Part shown: piece by piece, positions 26,376 through 36,191 of the stretch
How the letters are laid out: the number at the start of each line of letters is the position of its first letter
Numbering within the stretch: the stretch's first letter is position 1
Source of the DNA: Collimonas arenae
GTDB taxonomy: Bacteria; Pseudomonadota; Gammaproteobacteria; Burkholderiales; Burkholderiaceae_D
DNA: 64,000 bases
Assembly: GCF_000786695.1 (NCBI RefSeq)
Contig: NZ_CP009962.1
Coordinates: forward strand, 1,550,001 to 1,614,000
Reading direction: 5' to 3'
Program-made: the position numbers and the translations under genes
The notes under the pieces: generated by a model
The model's database searches: none
Told to the model about the DNA's origin: nothing
Seen by the model: only the letters and a program-made list of their open reading frames with translations

Positions 26376-26774
26376 ATGTCTTACTCAGCAAAAGTTTTGG
26401 ATCACTACGAAAATCCACGCAATGTCGGCGCTTTTGAAAAAGGCGACGAGACTGTCGGTACCGGTATGGTTGGCGCGCCAGCTTGCGGCGACGTCATGAA
26501 GTTGCAGATCAAGGTCGGCGCGGATGGCGTCATCCAGGACGCCAAGTTCAAGACCTACGGTTGCGGCTCGGCGATTGCTTCATCGTCGCTGGTGACTGAA
26601 TGGGTCAAGGGCAAGACCCTGGACCAGGCAATGTCGATCAAGAACACCCAGATCGCCGAAGAACTGGCGCTGCCGCCAGTGAAGATCCACTGCTCGATCC
26701 TGGCCGAAGATGCAATCAAGGCCGCAGTTGAAGATTACAAAGCCAAGCACGGCGAGCAGAAACAAGCAGCATAA
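26376..26774 (+). CDS. iscU: Fe-S cluster scaffold IscU
   Basis: 132 residues with the three cluster ligands in GAPACGDVMK, YGCGSAIASSS and IHCSILAEDA, and the LPPVK motif recognised by HscA (ALPPVKIHCS). [2Fe-2S] clusters are built on it with sulfur from IscS. An AAGGAG site precedes the start. Confidence 0.97.
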   Translation: MSYSAKVLDHYENPRNVGAFEKGDETVGTGMVGAPACGDVMKLQIKVGADGVIQDAKFKTYGCGSAIASSSLVTEWVKGKTLDQAMSIKNTQIAEELALPPVKIHCSILAEDAIKAAVEDYKAKHGEQKQAA

Positions 26775-26789
26775 AAGGCGCTGACGGTT

Positions 26790-27113
26790 ATGGCAATCAC
26801 ACTGACAGAAAAAGCGGCGAAGCATATCAACCGCTATATCGAACGTCGCGGCAAGGGCATCGGCCTGCGCTTCGGCGTGCGTACGACCGGTTGCTCGGGG
26901 CTGGCCTACAAGCTGGAATACGTGGATGAGAAGACTGACGAAGATGCAGTGTTCGAATCGCACGGTATCCAGGTGTTTGTCGATCCCAAGAGCTTGCCGT
27001 ATATCGATGGCACCGAACTTGATTTCGCCCGTGAAGGCTTGAACGAAGGCTTCAAGTTCTACAACCCGAACGTCAAGGACGAATGCGGCTGCGGCGAAAG
27101 TTTCCGGATCTGA
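26790..27113 (+). CDS. iscA: A-type Fe-S carrier IscA
   Basis: 107 residues with the A-type signature: Cys in [10 protein letters not shown] and the CGCGESF C-terminus. It carries iron or clusters to target apoproteins. It lies 15 bases after iscU. Confidence 0.96.
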   Translation: MAITLTEKAAKHINRYIERRGKGIGLRFGVRTTGCSGLAYKLEYVDEKTDEDAVFESHGIQVFVDPKSLPYIDGTELDFAREGLNEGFKFYNPNVKDECGCGESFRI

Positions 27114-27152
27114 TCCGGATTTTTCGCTGGTTTGAACTACGGTTGAACTGCC

Positions 27153-27185
27153 AAGCCTGTTGAACCACAACAGGCTTTTGTTTTG
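27153..27185 (+). terminator. Hairpin terminator/attenuator between iscA and hscB
   Basis: A perfect 10-bp stem AAGCCTGTTG/CAACAGGCTT with a 5-nt loop followed by TTGTTTTG, 40 bases past iscA and 28 before hscB. It could reduce expression of the chaperone half of the operon relative to iscRSUA. Confidence 0.7.
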
Positions 27186-27212
27186 TGGGTCCCCTGATCT
27201 GCCAGAGTAAAC

Positions 27213-27728
27213 ATGCAAAATCACTTTGAACTGTTCCAGTTGCCGCAACGCTTCACACTCGATACGACGGCGCTGGACCAGGCTTATCACGAGGTGCAGA
27301 ACCAGACGCACCCCGACCGTTTCGTCAACGCCACCGCGGCTGAAAAGCGCGTGGCGATGCAATGGACCACACGCGCCAACGAGGCCTACCAGATCCTCAA
27401 GAGCCCGTTCAAGCGCGCCGCCTATATGTGCGAGCTGAACGGCGTCGCGTTGCAGGCGGAGTCGAATACGGCGATGCCGGCGGCTTTCCTGATGCAGCAG
27501 ATGGAGTGGCGCGAAATGCTGGACGATGCGCGCGCCGGTAAAAACCTGGAAGCGCTGGAGCAGCTGGATCGCGAATTGCGTGCGGCCCGTAGAGCGGATC
27601 TGCAACACATCGGCGCATTGCTGGATGCCGGGGATTTCGAGAAAGCGGCGCAATTTGTGCGGCAATTGATGTTCCTGGAAAAGTTCGGCGAAGAGATCAG
27701 CAATGCTTTCGCTATCCTCGAATCTTGA
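27213..27728 (+). CDS. hscB: Fe-S co-chaperone HscB
   Basis: 171 residues. A J-domain occupies the first 75 residues with the HPD motif in NQTHPDRFVN; a helical IscU-binding domain follows. It delivers IscU to HscA and stimulates its ATPase. Confidence 0.93.
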   Translation: MQNHFELFQLPQRFTLDTTALDQAYHEVQNQTHPDRFVNATAAEKRVAMQWTTRANEAYQILKSPFKRAAYMCELNGVALQAESNTAMPAAFLMQQMEWREMLDDARAGKNLEALEQLDRELRAARRADLQHIGALLDAGDFEKAAQFVRQLMFLEKFGEEISNAFAILES

Positions 27729-27756
27729 TTAACCAAATTATTGACTGAGTACTGGC

Positions 27757-28371
27757 ATGCCCGATATCTGGTTATTCCTGATCGCCGCGATAACCCTGAC
27801 CCTGGCGCCGGGGCCGGATAATATTTATGTACTGACGCGCGGCATCGCCCAGGGCCGCAAGGCCGGGCTGGTCTCCGCACTTGGTTTCAGCTCGGGCCTG
27901 ATTTTTCATACGATGCTGGCGGTGCTCGGTTTCGCCGCGCTGATCAAGGCTTCGCCGCTGGCGTATTCGCTGCTGCGCTATGCTGGCGCTGGCTATCTGG
28001 TGTACATCGGCGTCCGCACCTTGCGTTCGCATTCGGCGATTCATCTGCAAGGCAATGTTGCGCCGATGAAGCTGTCCCGCATCTATTGGCAGAGCGTGAT
28101 CGCCAATATGCTGAATCCGAAAGTGACGCTGTTCTTTATCGCATTCCTGCCGCAGTTCGTGAACGCAAGCGCCGGCCATATCCCGGCGCAGATGTTGCTG
28201 CTGGCAGCGGTATTTATCCTGCAGGCGCTGGCCATTTTTAGCGTGGTCGCCCTGTTTTCAGGCATGGTCGGCGCATTCTTCCAGCGCAAGAAATCGGCCG
28301 CCACCATCATGAACCGCTTGGCGGGCACTGCGTTTATCGGTCTCGGTATCCGCATCGCCCTGCCACAATAA
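27757..28371 (+). CDS. LysE-family exporter inserted in the isc operon
   Basis: 204 residues with about six membrane helices, the LysE signature [16 protein letters not shown] at the N-terminus and [18 protein letters not shown] in the middle. It sits 28 bases after hscB and 28 before hscA in the same direction, so it must be co-transcribed with them. Exporters are not part of canonical isc operons. A link to cysteine or another amino acid is conceivable, but nothing in the sequence shows the substrate. Confidence 0.85.
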   Translation: MPDIWLFLIAAITLTLAPGPDNIYVLTRGIAQGRKAGLVSALGFSSGLIFHTMLAVLGFAALIKASPLAYSLLRYAGAGYLVYIGVRTLRSHSAIHLQGNVAPMKLSRIYWQSVIANMLNPKVTLFFIAFLPQFVNASAGHIPAQMLLLAAVFILQALAIFSVVALFSGMVGAFFQRKKSAATIMNRLAGTAFIGLGIRIALPQ

Positions 28372-28399
28372 AGCAATAAACGGAAAGCAAGACACCCCC

Positions 28400-30265
28400 A
28401 TGGCACTTTTGCAAATCTCAGAACCAGGCATGTCCACCGCTCCGCATCAACACCGGTTGGCGGTAGGGATAGACCTGGGCACCACCAATTCACTGGTCGC
28501 TACGGTGCGTAACAGTATTCCTGAAGTGCTGAACGACGAAGCAGGGCGGCCGCTGATGCCGTCCATCGTGCGCTATCTGCCGAACGGCAATGCTCATATC
28601 GGCTATAAGGCGCAAGCTGCACAGACGACTGACCCGAAGAACACGATCTTGTCGGTCAAGCGCTTCATGGGCCGCGGCCTCAAGGACATCGCCTACGCTG
28701 AGAACCTGCCCTACGATTTTCTCGATGCGCCAGGCATGGTGCAGTTGAAGACAGTGGCTGGCGTCAAGAGCCCGGTGGAAATTTCAGCGGAAATCCTGGC
28801 GACCTTGCGCCAGCAAGCGGAAGATGCGCTGGGCGACGACCTGGTCGGTGCGGTGATTACCGTACCAGCCTATTTCGACGATGCGCAGCGCCAGGCCACC
28901 AAGGACGCGGCCAAGCTGGCCGGCCTCAACGTGCTTCGCCTGCTCAATGAGCCTACGGCGGCGGCGATCGCCTACGGCCTGGATAACGCCTCGGAAGGCG
29001 TCTACGTGGTCTATGACCTGGGCGGCGGCACTTTCGATATCTCGATTCTGAAGCTGACCAAGGGTGTGTTCGAAGTGCTGGCGACCGGTGGCGACTCGGC
29101 CCTCGGCGGCGATGATTTCGATCACCGGCTATTTTGCTGGATCAGCAAGGAAGCCGCGCTGGCGCCGTTGTCCGACGAAGACACGCGAGTGCTGATGGTG
29201 AAGGCGCGCGAAGCCAAGGAACTGCTGTCGACCAAAGCGGAAGTCACCATTGATGCTGTGTTGAACTCCGGCGAGCGCGTGCACCTGCTGCTGACCGCCG
29301 AAATTTTCGATGAGATTACCCAGCATCTGGTGGCCAAAACGTTGACGCCGACACGCAAGGCATTGCGCGATGCCGAATTGAGCGCCGACGATGTCGATGG
29401 CGTGGTGCTGGTCGGCGGCGCTACCCGCATGCCAAGCATCCGCAAGGCGGTCGGTGCGTATTTCCATACTACGCCGCTGGCGAACATCGATCCCGACAAG
29501 GTAGTGGCGCTGGGCGCTGCGATCCAGGCCAACCTGCTGGCTGGCAACCGTGCCGCCGGCGACGACTGGCTGCTGCTGGATGTGATTCCCTTATCGTTGG
29601 GTATAGAAACCATGGGCGGCCTGGTGGAAAAAGTCATCCCGCGCAATTCGACCATTCCTTGCGCCCGTGCGCAGGAATTCACTACCTTCAAGGATGGCCA
29701 GACCGCGATGGCGATCCAGATCCTGCAAGGCGAGCGCGAACTGGTCAGCGATTGTCGTTCACTGGCCAAGTTTGAACTGCGCGGTATTCCGCCGATGGCG
29801 GCCGGTGCGGCGCGGATTCGCGTGACCTATCAGGTTGATGCCGACGGCTTGCTGTCAGTCTCGGCGCGTGAACTGCGTTCCGGCGTGGAAGCGTCGATCA
29901 GCGTCAAGCCATCCTATGGATTGGCGGATGACGACATTTCGCGCATGTTGCAGGAGTCGTTTGCCTCGGCCGACGTCGACATGCAGGCGCGTGCGTTAAG
30001 AGAAGAGCAGGTAGAAGCGGAGCGCATCGTGCTGGCGACCGAATCGGCCTTGCAAAGCGATGCTGCGTTGTTGTCCGCCGAAGAGCAGGCTGCGATTACG
30101 GCGTTGATTGCCGTTGTCCGTACGCAGACGCAAGGCGCCGACCATCTGGCGATCAAGGCGGCAGTCGAGGCGCTGGCGCATGGCACCGAAGATTTCGCTG
30201 CGCGCCGCATGGATCGCAGCGTGCATGATGCACTGACCGGCAAGACACTGGACCAAGTGTCGTAA
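28400..30265 (+). CDS. hscA: Fe-S assembly chaperone HscA (Hsp70 type)
   Basis: 621 residues with Hsp70 ATPase motifs [27 protein letters not shown] and [12 protein letters not shown], and an N-terminal extension beginning [12 protein letters not shown] that is characteristic of HscA. It binds the LPPVK motif of IscU and drives cluster release together with HscB. Confidence 0.96.
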   Translation: MALLQISEPGMSTAPHQHRLAVGIDLGTTNSLVATVRNSIPEVLNDEAGRPLMPSIVRYLPNGNAHIGYKAQAAQTTDPKNTILSVKRFMGRGLKDIAYAENLPYDFLDAPGMVQLKTVAGVKSPVEISAEILATLRQQAEDALGDDLVGAVITVPAYFDDAQRQATKDAAKLAGLNVLRLLNEPTAAAIAYGLDNASEGVYVVYDLGGGTFDISILKLTKGVFEVLATGGDSALGGDDFDHRLFCWISKEAALAPLSDEDTRVLMVKAREAKELLSTKAEVTIDAVLNSGERVHLLLTAEIFDEITQHLVAKTLTPTRKALRDAELSADDVDGVVLVGGATRMPSIRKAVGAYFHTTPLANIDPDKVVALGAAIQANLLAGNRAAGDDWLLLDVIPLSLGIETMGGLVEKVIPRNSTIPCARAQEFTTFKDGQTAMAIQILQGERELVSDCRSLAKFELRGIPPMAAGAARIRVTYQVDADGLLSVSARELRSGVEASISVKPSYGLADDDISRMLQESFASADVDMQARALREEQVEAERIVLATESALQSDAALLSAEEQAAITALIAVVRTQTQGADHLAIKAAVEALAHGTEDFAARRMDRSVHDALTGKTLDQVS

Positions 30266-30309
30266 CTCATTTCACAAAAAAGTATCAACCTATTCCCGAG
30301 GTAAACCAA

Positions 30310-30648
30310 GTGCCCCAAATCGTCGTATTGCCCCATCCTACCTACTGCCCCGAGGGCGTCGTGATTGAAGCCCCGCGCGGACAATCGGTCTGCGATGCCT
30401 TGCTGGACCATGACATCGAGATCGAGCACGCCTGTGAAAAATCCTGCGCTTGCACGACATGCCACGTGGTGGTGCGCGAAGGCTTTGCCTCATTAGGCGA
30501 GCTGGATGACAAGGAAGAAGACTTGCTGGACATGGCCTGGGGCCTGGAAGCGACTTCTCGCCTGTCATGCCAGGCTATCCTCGGCGAAGAAGACCTGGTG
30601 GTCGAAATTCCCAAGTACACCATCAACCACGCCAGCGAAAACCACTAA
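30310..30648 (+). CDS. fdx: [2Fe-2S] ferredoxin of the isc operon
   Basis: 112 residues starting at GTG (30310) after CGAGGTAAACCA. Adrenodoxin-type ligands Cys42, Cys48 and Cys51 in CEKSCACTTC, and the fourth Cys in RLSCQAI. It supplies electrons during cluster assembly. Confidence 0.95.
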   Translation: MPQIVVLPHPTYCPEGVVIEAPRGQSVCDALLDHDIEIEHACEKSCACTTCHVVVREGFASLGELDDKEEDLLDMAWGLEATSRLSCQAILGEEDLVVEIPKYTINHASENH

Positions 30649-30667
30649 GCGAAAGGGGAGCCGTCTC

Positions 30668-30862
30668 ATGAAATGGATAGATACACTGGAAATTGCAGAA
30701 GCCTTGTACGACAAATTCCCGGATGTCGATCCGGAGAAAATCCGTTTTACCGATTTGCATAACTGGGTGCTTGAACTGGACGGCTTCGATGATGATCCAA
30801 AGCGTACCGGCGAAAAAATCCTGGAAGCGATACAAGCTGCCTGGATAGAAGAAGCCAGATAA
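30668..30862 (+). CDS. iscX: IscX (YfhJ) regulator of IscS
   Basis: 64 residues starting MKWIDTLEIAEALYDKFPDV, with the acidic DLHNWVLELDGFDDDP core typical of IscX. It binds IscS and modulates its activity depending on iron. Last gene of the isc cluster, 19 bases after fdx and preceded by AAAGGGGAG. Confidence 0.95.
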   Translation: MKWIDTLEIAEALYDKFPDVDPEKIRFTDLHNWVLELDGFDDDPKRTGEKILEAIQAAWIEEAR

Positions 30863-30873
30863 TCGTTACTTAA

Positions 30874-31050
30874 AGGCTGTTGCAAACACGCCTGGCGTTG
30901 TTGTCCTTGCAGGGCGAGCCCGGGCTTGCAAGCCCGGGTTGTTCCGAAGGCAGACGACAATGTCGTCTGAAACCCCTGCTACACCATCCTGGCCGTACTA
31001 CTCGTACTGTCTTCGTCGGAGCGCCTAGCCATCTGTGTTTGCAATAGCCT
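30874..31050. mobile_element. 177-bp MITE-like element with 16-bp terminal inverted repeats
   Basis: Left end AGGCTGTTGCAAACAC and right end GTGTTTGCAATAGCCT are inverted copies with one mismatch. CTTAA occurs directly outside both ends (30869-30873 and 31051-31055) as a 5-bp target duplication. It holds two perfect palindromes: CCCGGGCTTGCAAGCCCGGG at 30919-30938 and CAGACGACA/TGTCGTCTG at 30951-30969. No coding frame. It begins 12 bases after the iscX stop. Confidence 0.6.
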
Positions 31051-31057
31051 CTTAAAT

Positions 31058-31101
31058 AAAAAACCCGCTGTCGCTACATTCGTAGCAACAGCGGGTTTTT
31101 T
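31058..31101. terminator. Bidirectional terminator between iscX and the glycine-zipper gene
   Basis: A-tract, CCCGCTGT stem, GCTAC/GTAGC inner stem, ACAGCGGG and T-tract form a long hairpin that works for both converging transcripts. Confidence 0.85.
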
Positions 31102-31117
31102 ATTGGTGGAACAGGTT

Positions 31118-31807
31118 TTAGCCGCGGCCTTCCAGGTGGCCGTTGACTACACGGACCGGATCGCCGACTTGCCAGCCCTGGCCGGACTGCGGGAAGCTGC
31201 GCAGCTTGCCGTCTTCCATCCGCACCATCACCTGGTAAGTCGTATTGGTGCGGGTGCGTTTTTCAACTTCGTTACCGGCAAAACCGCCGCCTACCGCGCC
31301 GGCTACTGTCGCCAGGGTGTTGCCGTTACCATGGCCGACCTGGTGACCCAGGACGCCACCCAAAACCGCGCCTGCGGCAATCCCCAAACCGCTAGGCGGG
31401 GCTGCATGCTGGATAGCCTGGATCGACTCGACCCGACCGCAGCTGTGGCAGATCGCCGGCTGTGGCGCTGGAGCCGGCTGGCGCGGCGCCTGTGCGTATT
31501 CAGAGCGTGGCGCTTGCGCATATTCCGGACGTGGCGCTTGCTGCGATTGTTGCGCCTGCGTCGGCTGTTGCTGCGCGTAGTAACCATTCTGGCCGGCTTG
31601 CGGCGCGCCGTTATTCATTGCCTGACCTGACGGCTGTTGCTGGCTGTTGTAATCAGGTGACATCGCGGCGACAGGTGCGGGTGTCGATTGCGAGCTAGGG
31701 AACAAGCCAGTCATTGCAGCTACACCAACCAGGCTGGCAAGAGTAACGGCAACCGCTGCCGCAGCAACTAACGGATGAATGCGATTGTTTGGTTTTGGGT
31801 TATCCAT
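31118..31807 (-). CDS. Glycine-zipper 2TM-domain outer membrane-type protein
   Basis: 229 residues. An N-terminal membrane anchor at about 12-35 and a long Gln/Pro/Ala-rich linker (YAQAPR repeated twice) lead to the glycine zipper GLGIAAGAVLGGVLGHQVGHG at about 142-175, typical of the Rick_17kDa/2TM family. A C-terminal beta domain follows (TTYQVMVRMEDGKLRSF). CHSC precedes the zipper. Function in envelope integrity is inferred from the family. Confidence 0.8.
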   Translation of the reverse strand: MDNPKPNNRIHPLVAAAAVAVTLASLVGVAAMTGLFPSSQSTPAPVAAMSPDYNSQQQPSGQAMNNGAPQAGQNGYYAQQQPTQAQQSQQAPRPEYAQAPRSEYAQAPRQPAPAPQPAICHSCGRVESIQAIQHAAPPSGLGIAAGAVLGGVLGHQVGHGNGNTLATVAGAVGGGFAGNEVEKRTRTNTTYQVMVRMEDGKLRSFPQSGQGWQVGDPVRVVNGHLEGRG

Positions 31808-31991
31808 TTTGACCTCCAGAAATTTTTTTGTTTGTCGAGTAATGTAATTATCAAAGGTTCAAAGCCGGAACACTAGATTGATAATGTGTCAGATGTATCC
31901 TTATGTAACGAGTTCACGGATAACGAAAATATTTTTCTGGAGGAAATTAATTTGCCGAAATGGCAAGTTGGTAAAAGAGGCGTGCAGGCGG

Positions 31992-32103
31992 ATAAAACAA
32001 TTGGGGTCAGAGTGGGATTAATTGTTGCGGGTGCCCACGCCCGCACTACCTAAAGCGCCAAAAGAGGCAGAGTTTTTACGACAGCGGGATTTGTCGTAAA
32101 AAA
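31992..32103. repeat. REP-like element, copy 1
   Basis: A 31-bp block (ATAAAACAATTGGGGTCAGA onward) is identical except for one base to 46478-46508. About 50 bases further, a 10-bp hairpin TTTTTACGAC/GTCGTAAAAA with a 10-nt loop (32073-32102) corresponds to the TTTACGAC hairpin of the second copy. Composite elements like this are often moved by REP-associated tyrosine transposases. The rest of 31808-32174 shows no gene. Confidence 0.6.
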
Positions 32104-32174
32104 GCTCTCCTCCTTTTAAATTCGCATGCCTTCGATTTTATGAAAAAGCGGACATGGAGCCTGGCATCGCAAAA

Positions 32175-33182
32175 CTAGAACGTGTGGCTCATGCCCACTG
32201 CGTAACCGGTGGTGTTCACAACGATCTTTTCCCGATACAGGTCTGCGTATAACGCGGTGCGCTTGGAAAGCGGGTGACTGTATCCAAGGCTGACCTTGTG
32301 ATTGCCGCTATCCTGATTGCGTCCATAACCGGCCTTGATGGTATCCGCACCGACTGCATAGGTGGCAGCCAGCACCATCAGCCGTTCGCTGCTGCGACCA
32401 GCTGCCGCGGCATTCACGCCAACCAGTTTGGTATGCGCGTAGGAGCCCATGATCACTAGCCCACCGAAAGCATAGGAGCCGCCGAGGAAATAGATATTAT
32501 CGTTGTTGTCGTTGCGCTCATACGACGCCATGGCGCCCACCGGGCCTTTGCCATAGTTGAGCGAAATGCCGACGTTGCGCGTTTTAGCCAAGGGATTCCT
32601 TTCAACCTCGCCAGCCACGGCAAACCTGAAACCTGAAAAGTCCGGGGAATCGTAAAACACGCCATTGCTGATCCGCGCAAAATTGGCATAACCGAGCGCT
32701 ACATCGTTGATGCCGTCACTGCTGTAGCTGCCGGTCTGGTAGCTGGCCAGCGAGCCGTTGAAGCCACTGTTGTACCAAGGCTCAAACAGCCAGATATTGT
32801 TCCACAAAGGCGTTACAGCGCGTCCGATGCGCAAGCTACCGACAGTGTTGCTTTTCAGGCCGACCGTGCTTTCGCCTTGTAAGAAAGTGGTAGGGCGCTC
32901 TTGTGCACCGGTGGCGGGAATGAAGCGGGTTTGCAGATTGAAGATCGCGGATAAGCCATCGCCCAAATCTTCTTGTCCTTTGAAGCCCAGCCAGTTGTTG
33001 TAGCCGCGCCCCATGATGACTGCGCCACCGCTTTCCTTGCCGATAGATACATCCAGGTTGCCGTACATGGTGACGCTGGTTTGGGCATGCGCCTGAGAAG
33101 CCGTTGCCGCGAGCAGGAGCAGTCCCAATTTGATTGCCTTGCCTGGAAGTTGGAAGCTGCTGCTGCGATTCAGATTTTGCAT
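32175..33182 (-). CDS. Outer membrane porin (Gram-negative trimeric type)
   Basis: 335 residues with a signal peptide ending ASQAHA, the start SVTMYGNLDVSIGKESGG and the C-terminal phenylalanine (VGMSHTF) needed for BAM-dependent insertion. Repeating beta strands (GFKGQEDLGDGLSAIFNLQT) match the porin family common in Burkholderiales. It forms a general diffusion channel. An AAGGAGAC site precedes the start. Confidence 0.92.
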   Translation of the reverse strand: MQNLNRSSSFQLPGKAIKLGLLLLAATASQAHAQTSVTMYGNLDVSIGKESGGAVIMGRGYNNWLGFKGQEDLGDGLSAIFNLQTRFIPATGAQERPTTFLQGESTVGLKSNTVGSLRIGRAVTPLWNNIWLFEPWYNSGFNGSLASYQTGSYSSDGINDVALGYANFARISNGVFYDSPDFSGFRFAVAGEVERNPLAKTRNVGISLNYGKGPVGAMASYERNDNNDNIYFLGGSYAFGGLVIMGSYAHTKLVGVNAAAAGRSSERLMVLAATYAVGADTIKAGYGRNQDSGNHKVSLGYSHPLSKRTALYADLYREKIVVNTTGYAVGMSHTF

Positions 33183-33479
33183 GTTTTGTCTCCTTGTCGT
33201 TTTAGATTTGTTATAGATTTTTATGTGCGCGCATACCGCGAGCTGGCTTATCTTCTGTGATTAATCGTTTGTTTCCCAACGCAATAATTAGATGGGCCCA
33301 TCGCATATTCAGATACGTGCTCATTTGCTTGCGTGGCACACAGGAAGGGCGACGGCGTGCCGCGCATGGTCGATGCGAAGAACGAAATTTGAGGCGGATT
33401 TGCCGGTAGAATGTCTGCCACAGCGGCGCAAAAAAATCATGAAAAATGCGCCGCCAGGATAACTAGGCTAGGAGACCCT

Positions 33480-34448
33480 ATGGACCGTCGATGTCTGCCA
33501 TTAAATGCATTGCGCGCTTTCGAAGCCGCCGGCAAGCACCTGAGCGTGACTGCCGCCGCCAACAGCCTGTTCGTCTCGCAAAGCGCCGTCAGCCGGCACA
33601 TCCTGACGCTGGAAGCTCTGTTAGGCGTAAAGTTGTTTGAGCGCAAGCATCAACATCTGGAGCTGACGGAAGCCGGACGTGCGTTGCTGCCCGTCGTGAA
33701 CAAATCATTCGACCGCATCGAGCATGTGCTGAAAGACATTCTCAAGGACGGCGCAGAATCCCGCCGGGTGCTGCACATTCAGATGCCGTCGACCTTTGCA
33801 CATAACCTGGCGGTGCCGATCTTGCGCGAATTCAGGAATATTTTCCCGGACGTGATGCTGGATCTGGTGATCCCCAACAAGGTCGGCATGCCTGATATCA
33901 ATAGCGATATCGCGGTGGTGTATTCAAAACCCGAAGTCAACGATCTGATTGCGGACCTGCTGTGGCATGTGCGCTTGACACCGCTGTGTCATCCTTGCCT
34001 GCTAGAAGCCGCCAATGCTGCCAGCCTGGCCGATTTTGTCGCTGGCAACGAGATTGTGCATGTCATTTTGGAAGGGCAGCCGCGCCACCGTTTGTGGGAC
34101 AGGTTTGTACGGCAAGCGGAATTGCCCAAGGTAACGGTGGATCGCGGCCTGGTGTTCGAGACCGCCAATCTGGCTGCGCAATATGCGATGAGCGGCACCG
34201 GCATCGCCTTGCTCGATCCCTTGCTGTTCCAGGACGAGCTGCGTAACGGCACGCTGGTGCAGCCCTTCGACGCCTGGGTCGATGACGGTTATGGCTACTA
34301 TCTGCTGACCCATTCCGATGACCTGCTGGATGAAACGATTGCATCGTTCCGGTCATGGATGATCCAGCGCTTCGCCAACTCTTCACTGGAGCTGCAAAAC
34401 CTGGTGCGCCGGACCGGTGTTTCTGCCGCAGTCCTGCCCGACGCTTGA
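33480..34448 (+). CDS. LysR-family transcriptional regulator (GcvA-like)
   Basis: 322 residues from the ATG at 33480, which follows AGGAGACCCT. The helix-turn-helix LNALRAFEAAGKHLSVTAAA...SQSAVSRHI is typical of LysR, followed by a periplasmic-binding-like sensor domain. It converges on the glycine-betaine transporter genes (16-base gap) and may regulate them or the dehydrogenase upstream of them. The effector is unknown. Confidence 0.88.
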   Translation: MDRRCLPLNALRAFEAAGKHLSVTAAANSLFVSQSAVSRHILTLEALLGVKLFERKHQHLELTEAGRALLPVVNKSFDRIEHVLKDILKDGAESRRVLHIQMPSTFAHNLAVPILREFRNIFPDVMLDLVIPNKVGMPDINSDIAVVYSKPEVNDLIADLLWHVRLTPLCHPCLLEAANAASLADFVAGNEIVHVILEGQPRHRLWDRFVRQAELPKVTVDRGLVFETANLAAQYAMSGTGIALLDPLLFQDELRNGTLVQPFDAWVDDGYGYYLLTHSDDLLDETIASFRSWMIQRFANSSLELQNLVRRTGVSAAVLPDA

Positions 34449-34463
34449 TCCGATGCCATTGGA

Positions 34464-35315
34464 TCAGTGCGGGCTGGAGCCGCTCGAACGTTTTTCGACA
34501 AAGCGCCTGACGTAATCATCGGCAGGGCGAGTCAGGATGTCGTCGGCGGTACCAGCCTGCACCAGCACGCCATCGCGCAAGATGGCGATTTGCGCGCCGA
34601 TGTGGATTGCCTCATCCAGATCGTGCGTGATGAAAACAATGGTCTTGTTGAAGCGTTCCTGCAGCACCAGCAGCTGGTCTTGCATTTCAGCGCGTATCAA
34701 CGGATCAAGCGCACTGAAGGCTTCATCCATCAGGATGATGTCGGTATCGGCTGCGAGCGCCCGCGCAAGGCCCACACGCTGGCGCATGCCGCCGGACAGC
34801 TGGTCCGGATAGGCCTTCGAGTAACCCTTCAATCCAACCCGTTCCAGCCATTCCTGCGCGCGTTCATGCGCTTCCTTCTTTTTCACGCCGCGCGTTAGCA
34901 GGGCAAAGGCGGTATTGTCCAGCACCGACCAGTGCGGCAACAGGCCGAAGCTTTGGAACACCATGCTGATCTTGTCGCGGCGTAGCTGGCGCAGGCCGTG
35001 CGCATCGAGCGACAGGATGTTTTCGCCGTCGATCAGGATTTCGCCCTGGGTAGGATCGATCAGGCGGTTGAAGTGCCGCACCAGAGTCGATTTACCCGAA
35101 CCGGAGAGCCCCATGATGACGGAGATTTTCGCCTCCGGAATTTCCAGGGAAATATCACGCAAGCCGACATTGCAGCCGGTCTGCTGCAAGACTTCCGCCT
35201 TGCTTTTTTCCTGCTTCAGCATATCCAGCGCCGATTCGCATTGCGCGCCGAATACCTTGTAGATATTGCGTACCGAAATTTTGCTTGTGCTTGTGCTTGT
35301 GTTTGTAGTTGTCAT
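34464..35315 (-). CDS. proV: Glycine betaine/proline-type ABC transporter ATPase
   Basis: 283 residues with Walker A GLSGSGKSTL, signature LSGGMRQRVGLARAL, Walker B IILMDEAFSALDP and the switch histidine THD. The N-terminal region matches ProV/OpuAA. The CBS domains that make E. coli ProV about 400 residues are absent, so osmotic gating by CBS is not expected. The N-terminus is encoded by short repeats (TGCTTG units at about 35283-35302) giving Thr/Ser-rich TNTSTSTSK. It starts three bases after the permease stop. Confidence 0.88.
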   Translation of the reverse strand: MTTTNTSTSTSKISVRNIYKVFGAQCESALDMLKQEKSKAEVLQQTGCNVGLRDISLEIPEAKISVIMGLSGSGKSTLVRHFNRLIDPTQGEILIDGENILSLDAHGLRQLRRDKISMVFQSFGLLPHWSVLDNTAFALLTRGVKKKEAHERAQEWLERVGLKGYSKAYPDQLSGGMRQRVGLARALAADTDIILMDEAFSALDPLIRAEMQDQLLVLQERFNKTIVFITHDLDEAIHIGAQIAILRDGVLVQAGTADDILTRPADDYVRRFVEKRSSGSSPH

Positions 35316-35318
35316 GGC

Positions 35319-36191
35319 TTACTCCGGCTTGGTCAGTTGCGAGCGCTGGCGGCGATTCATGCCGTAGGCCTGGGTAATCCGATCGATCACGATTGCCAGG
35401 ATGACGACCGCCACTCCGGCATGCGCGCCTTTGCCAAAATCCAGGTTGGTCAGCCCTTGCAAAATATCCTCGCCCAGGCCGCGGGCGCCGATCATCGACG
35501 CCACCACCACCATGGCCAGGGCCAGCATGGTGGTCTGGTTGATGCCGGCCATGATGCTGGGGCGCGCCAGCGGCAGTTGCACCCACATCAATAGCTGGAA
35601 TTTGGTAGTGCCGAAGGACCAGGCAGCGTCACGGGTTTCCTGGTCGACCTGGCGGATACCGAGTTCGGTCAGGCGGATCAGCGGCGGCAAAGCATAGATG
35701 ACGGTGGCCAGCACTGCAGGTACTTTACCGATGCTGAACAACATCACAGCCGGCAGCATGTAGACGAACATGGGGAAGGTTTGCATCACATCCAGTAGCG
35801 GCAGCAGCAGGCGCGACAGCAGCTTGCTACGCGCCATCAGGATACCGATAGGGACGCCGATAACCAGGCAGATGATGATGGAAACCAGCATGATGCTGAG
35901 CGTCTGGATCGTTTTTTCCCATAAGCCCATGCAGCCGATGAAGTACAGCGCCAGTACGAAAACGATGCTCAAGCGTACCCGGCGCAAGGCGTGATAGCTG
36001 ATCAGGCCGACGGCCACCAGCACCAGCCACGGTGGGATCGACTGCAGGAAACCTTCCAGCGGAACCATCAGGTAACGCAGCATGAAGGTGGAAATATCAT
36101 GCAGGCCGTCGCCATACTTCTGGACGATGTTGTTGATACCGGAATTTAAGACTTCCGAAAACGAAATCGGAATAAAGAATTCGAAAGACAT
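35319..36191 (-). CDS. proW: Glycine betaine/proline-type ABC transporter permease
   Basis: 290 residues with about seven membrane helices and the EAA loop typical of binding-protein-dependent permeases (ELGIRQVDQETRDAAWSFG). The inner-membrane channel of the transporter, between the ATPase and binding-protein genes. Confidence 0.88.
   Translation of the reverse strand: MSFEFFIPISFSEVLNSGINNIVQKYGDGLHDISTFMLRYLMVPLEGFLQSIPPWLVLVAVGLISYHALRRVRLSIVFVLALYFIGCMGLWEKTIQTLSIMLVSIIICLVIGVPIGILMARSKLLSRLLLPLLDVMQTFPMFVYMLPAVMLFSIGKVPAVLATVIYALPPLIRLTELGIRQVDQETRDAAWSFGTTKFQLLMWVQLPLARPSIMAGINQTTMLALAMVVVASMIGARGLGEDILQGLTNLDFGKGAHAGVAVVILAIVIDRITQAYGMNRRQRSQLTKPE

Noticed and set aside
26580..27665. 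361-codon minus-strand frame opposite iscU, iscA and hscB
   Set aside because: Spans three well-supported genes on the other strand; His/Leu-rich shadow.
35283..35302. TGCTTG repeats at the 5' end of the transporter ATPase gene, considered as a phase-variable tract
   Set aside because: Only about three hexamer units, in frame, so slippage would add or remove two residues without switching expression; too short for a claim.
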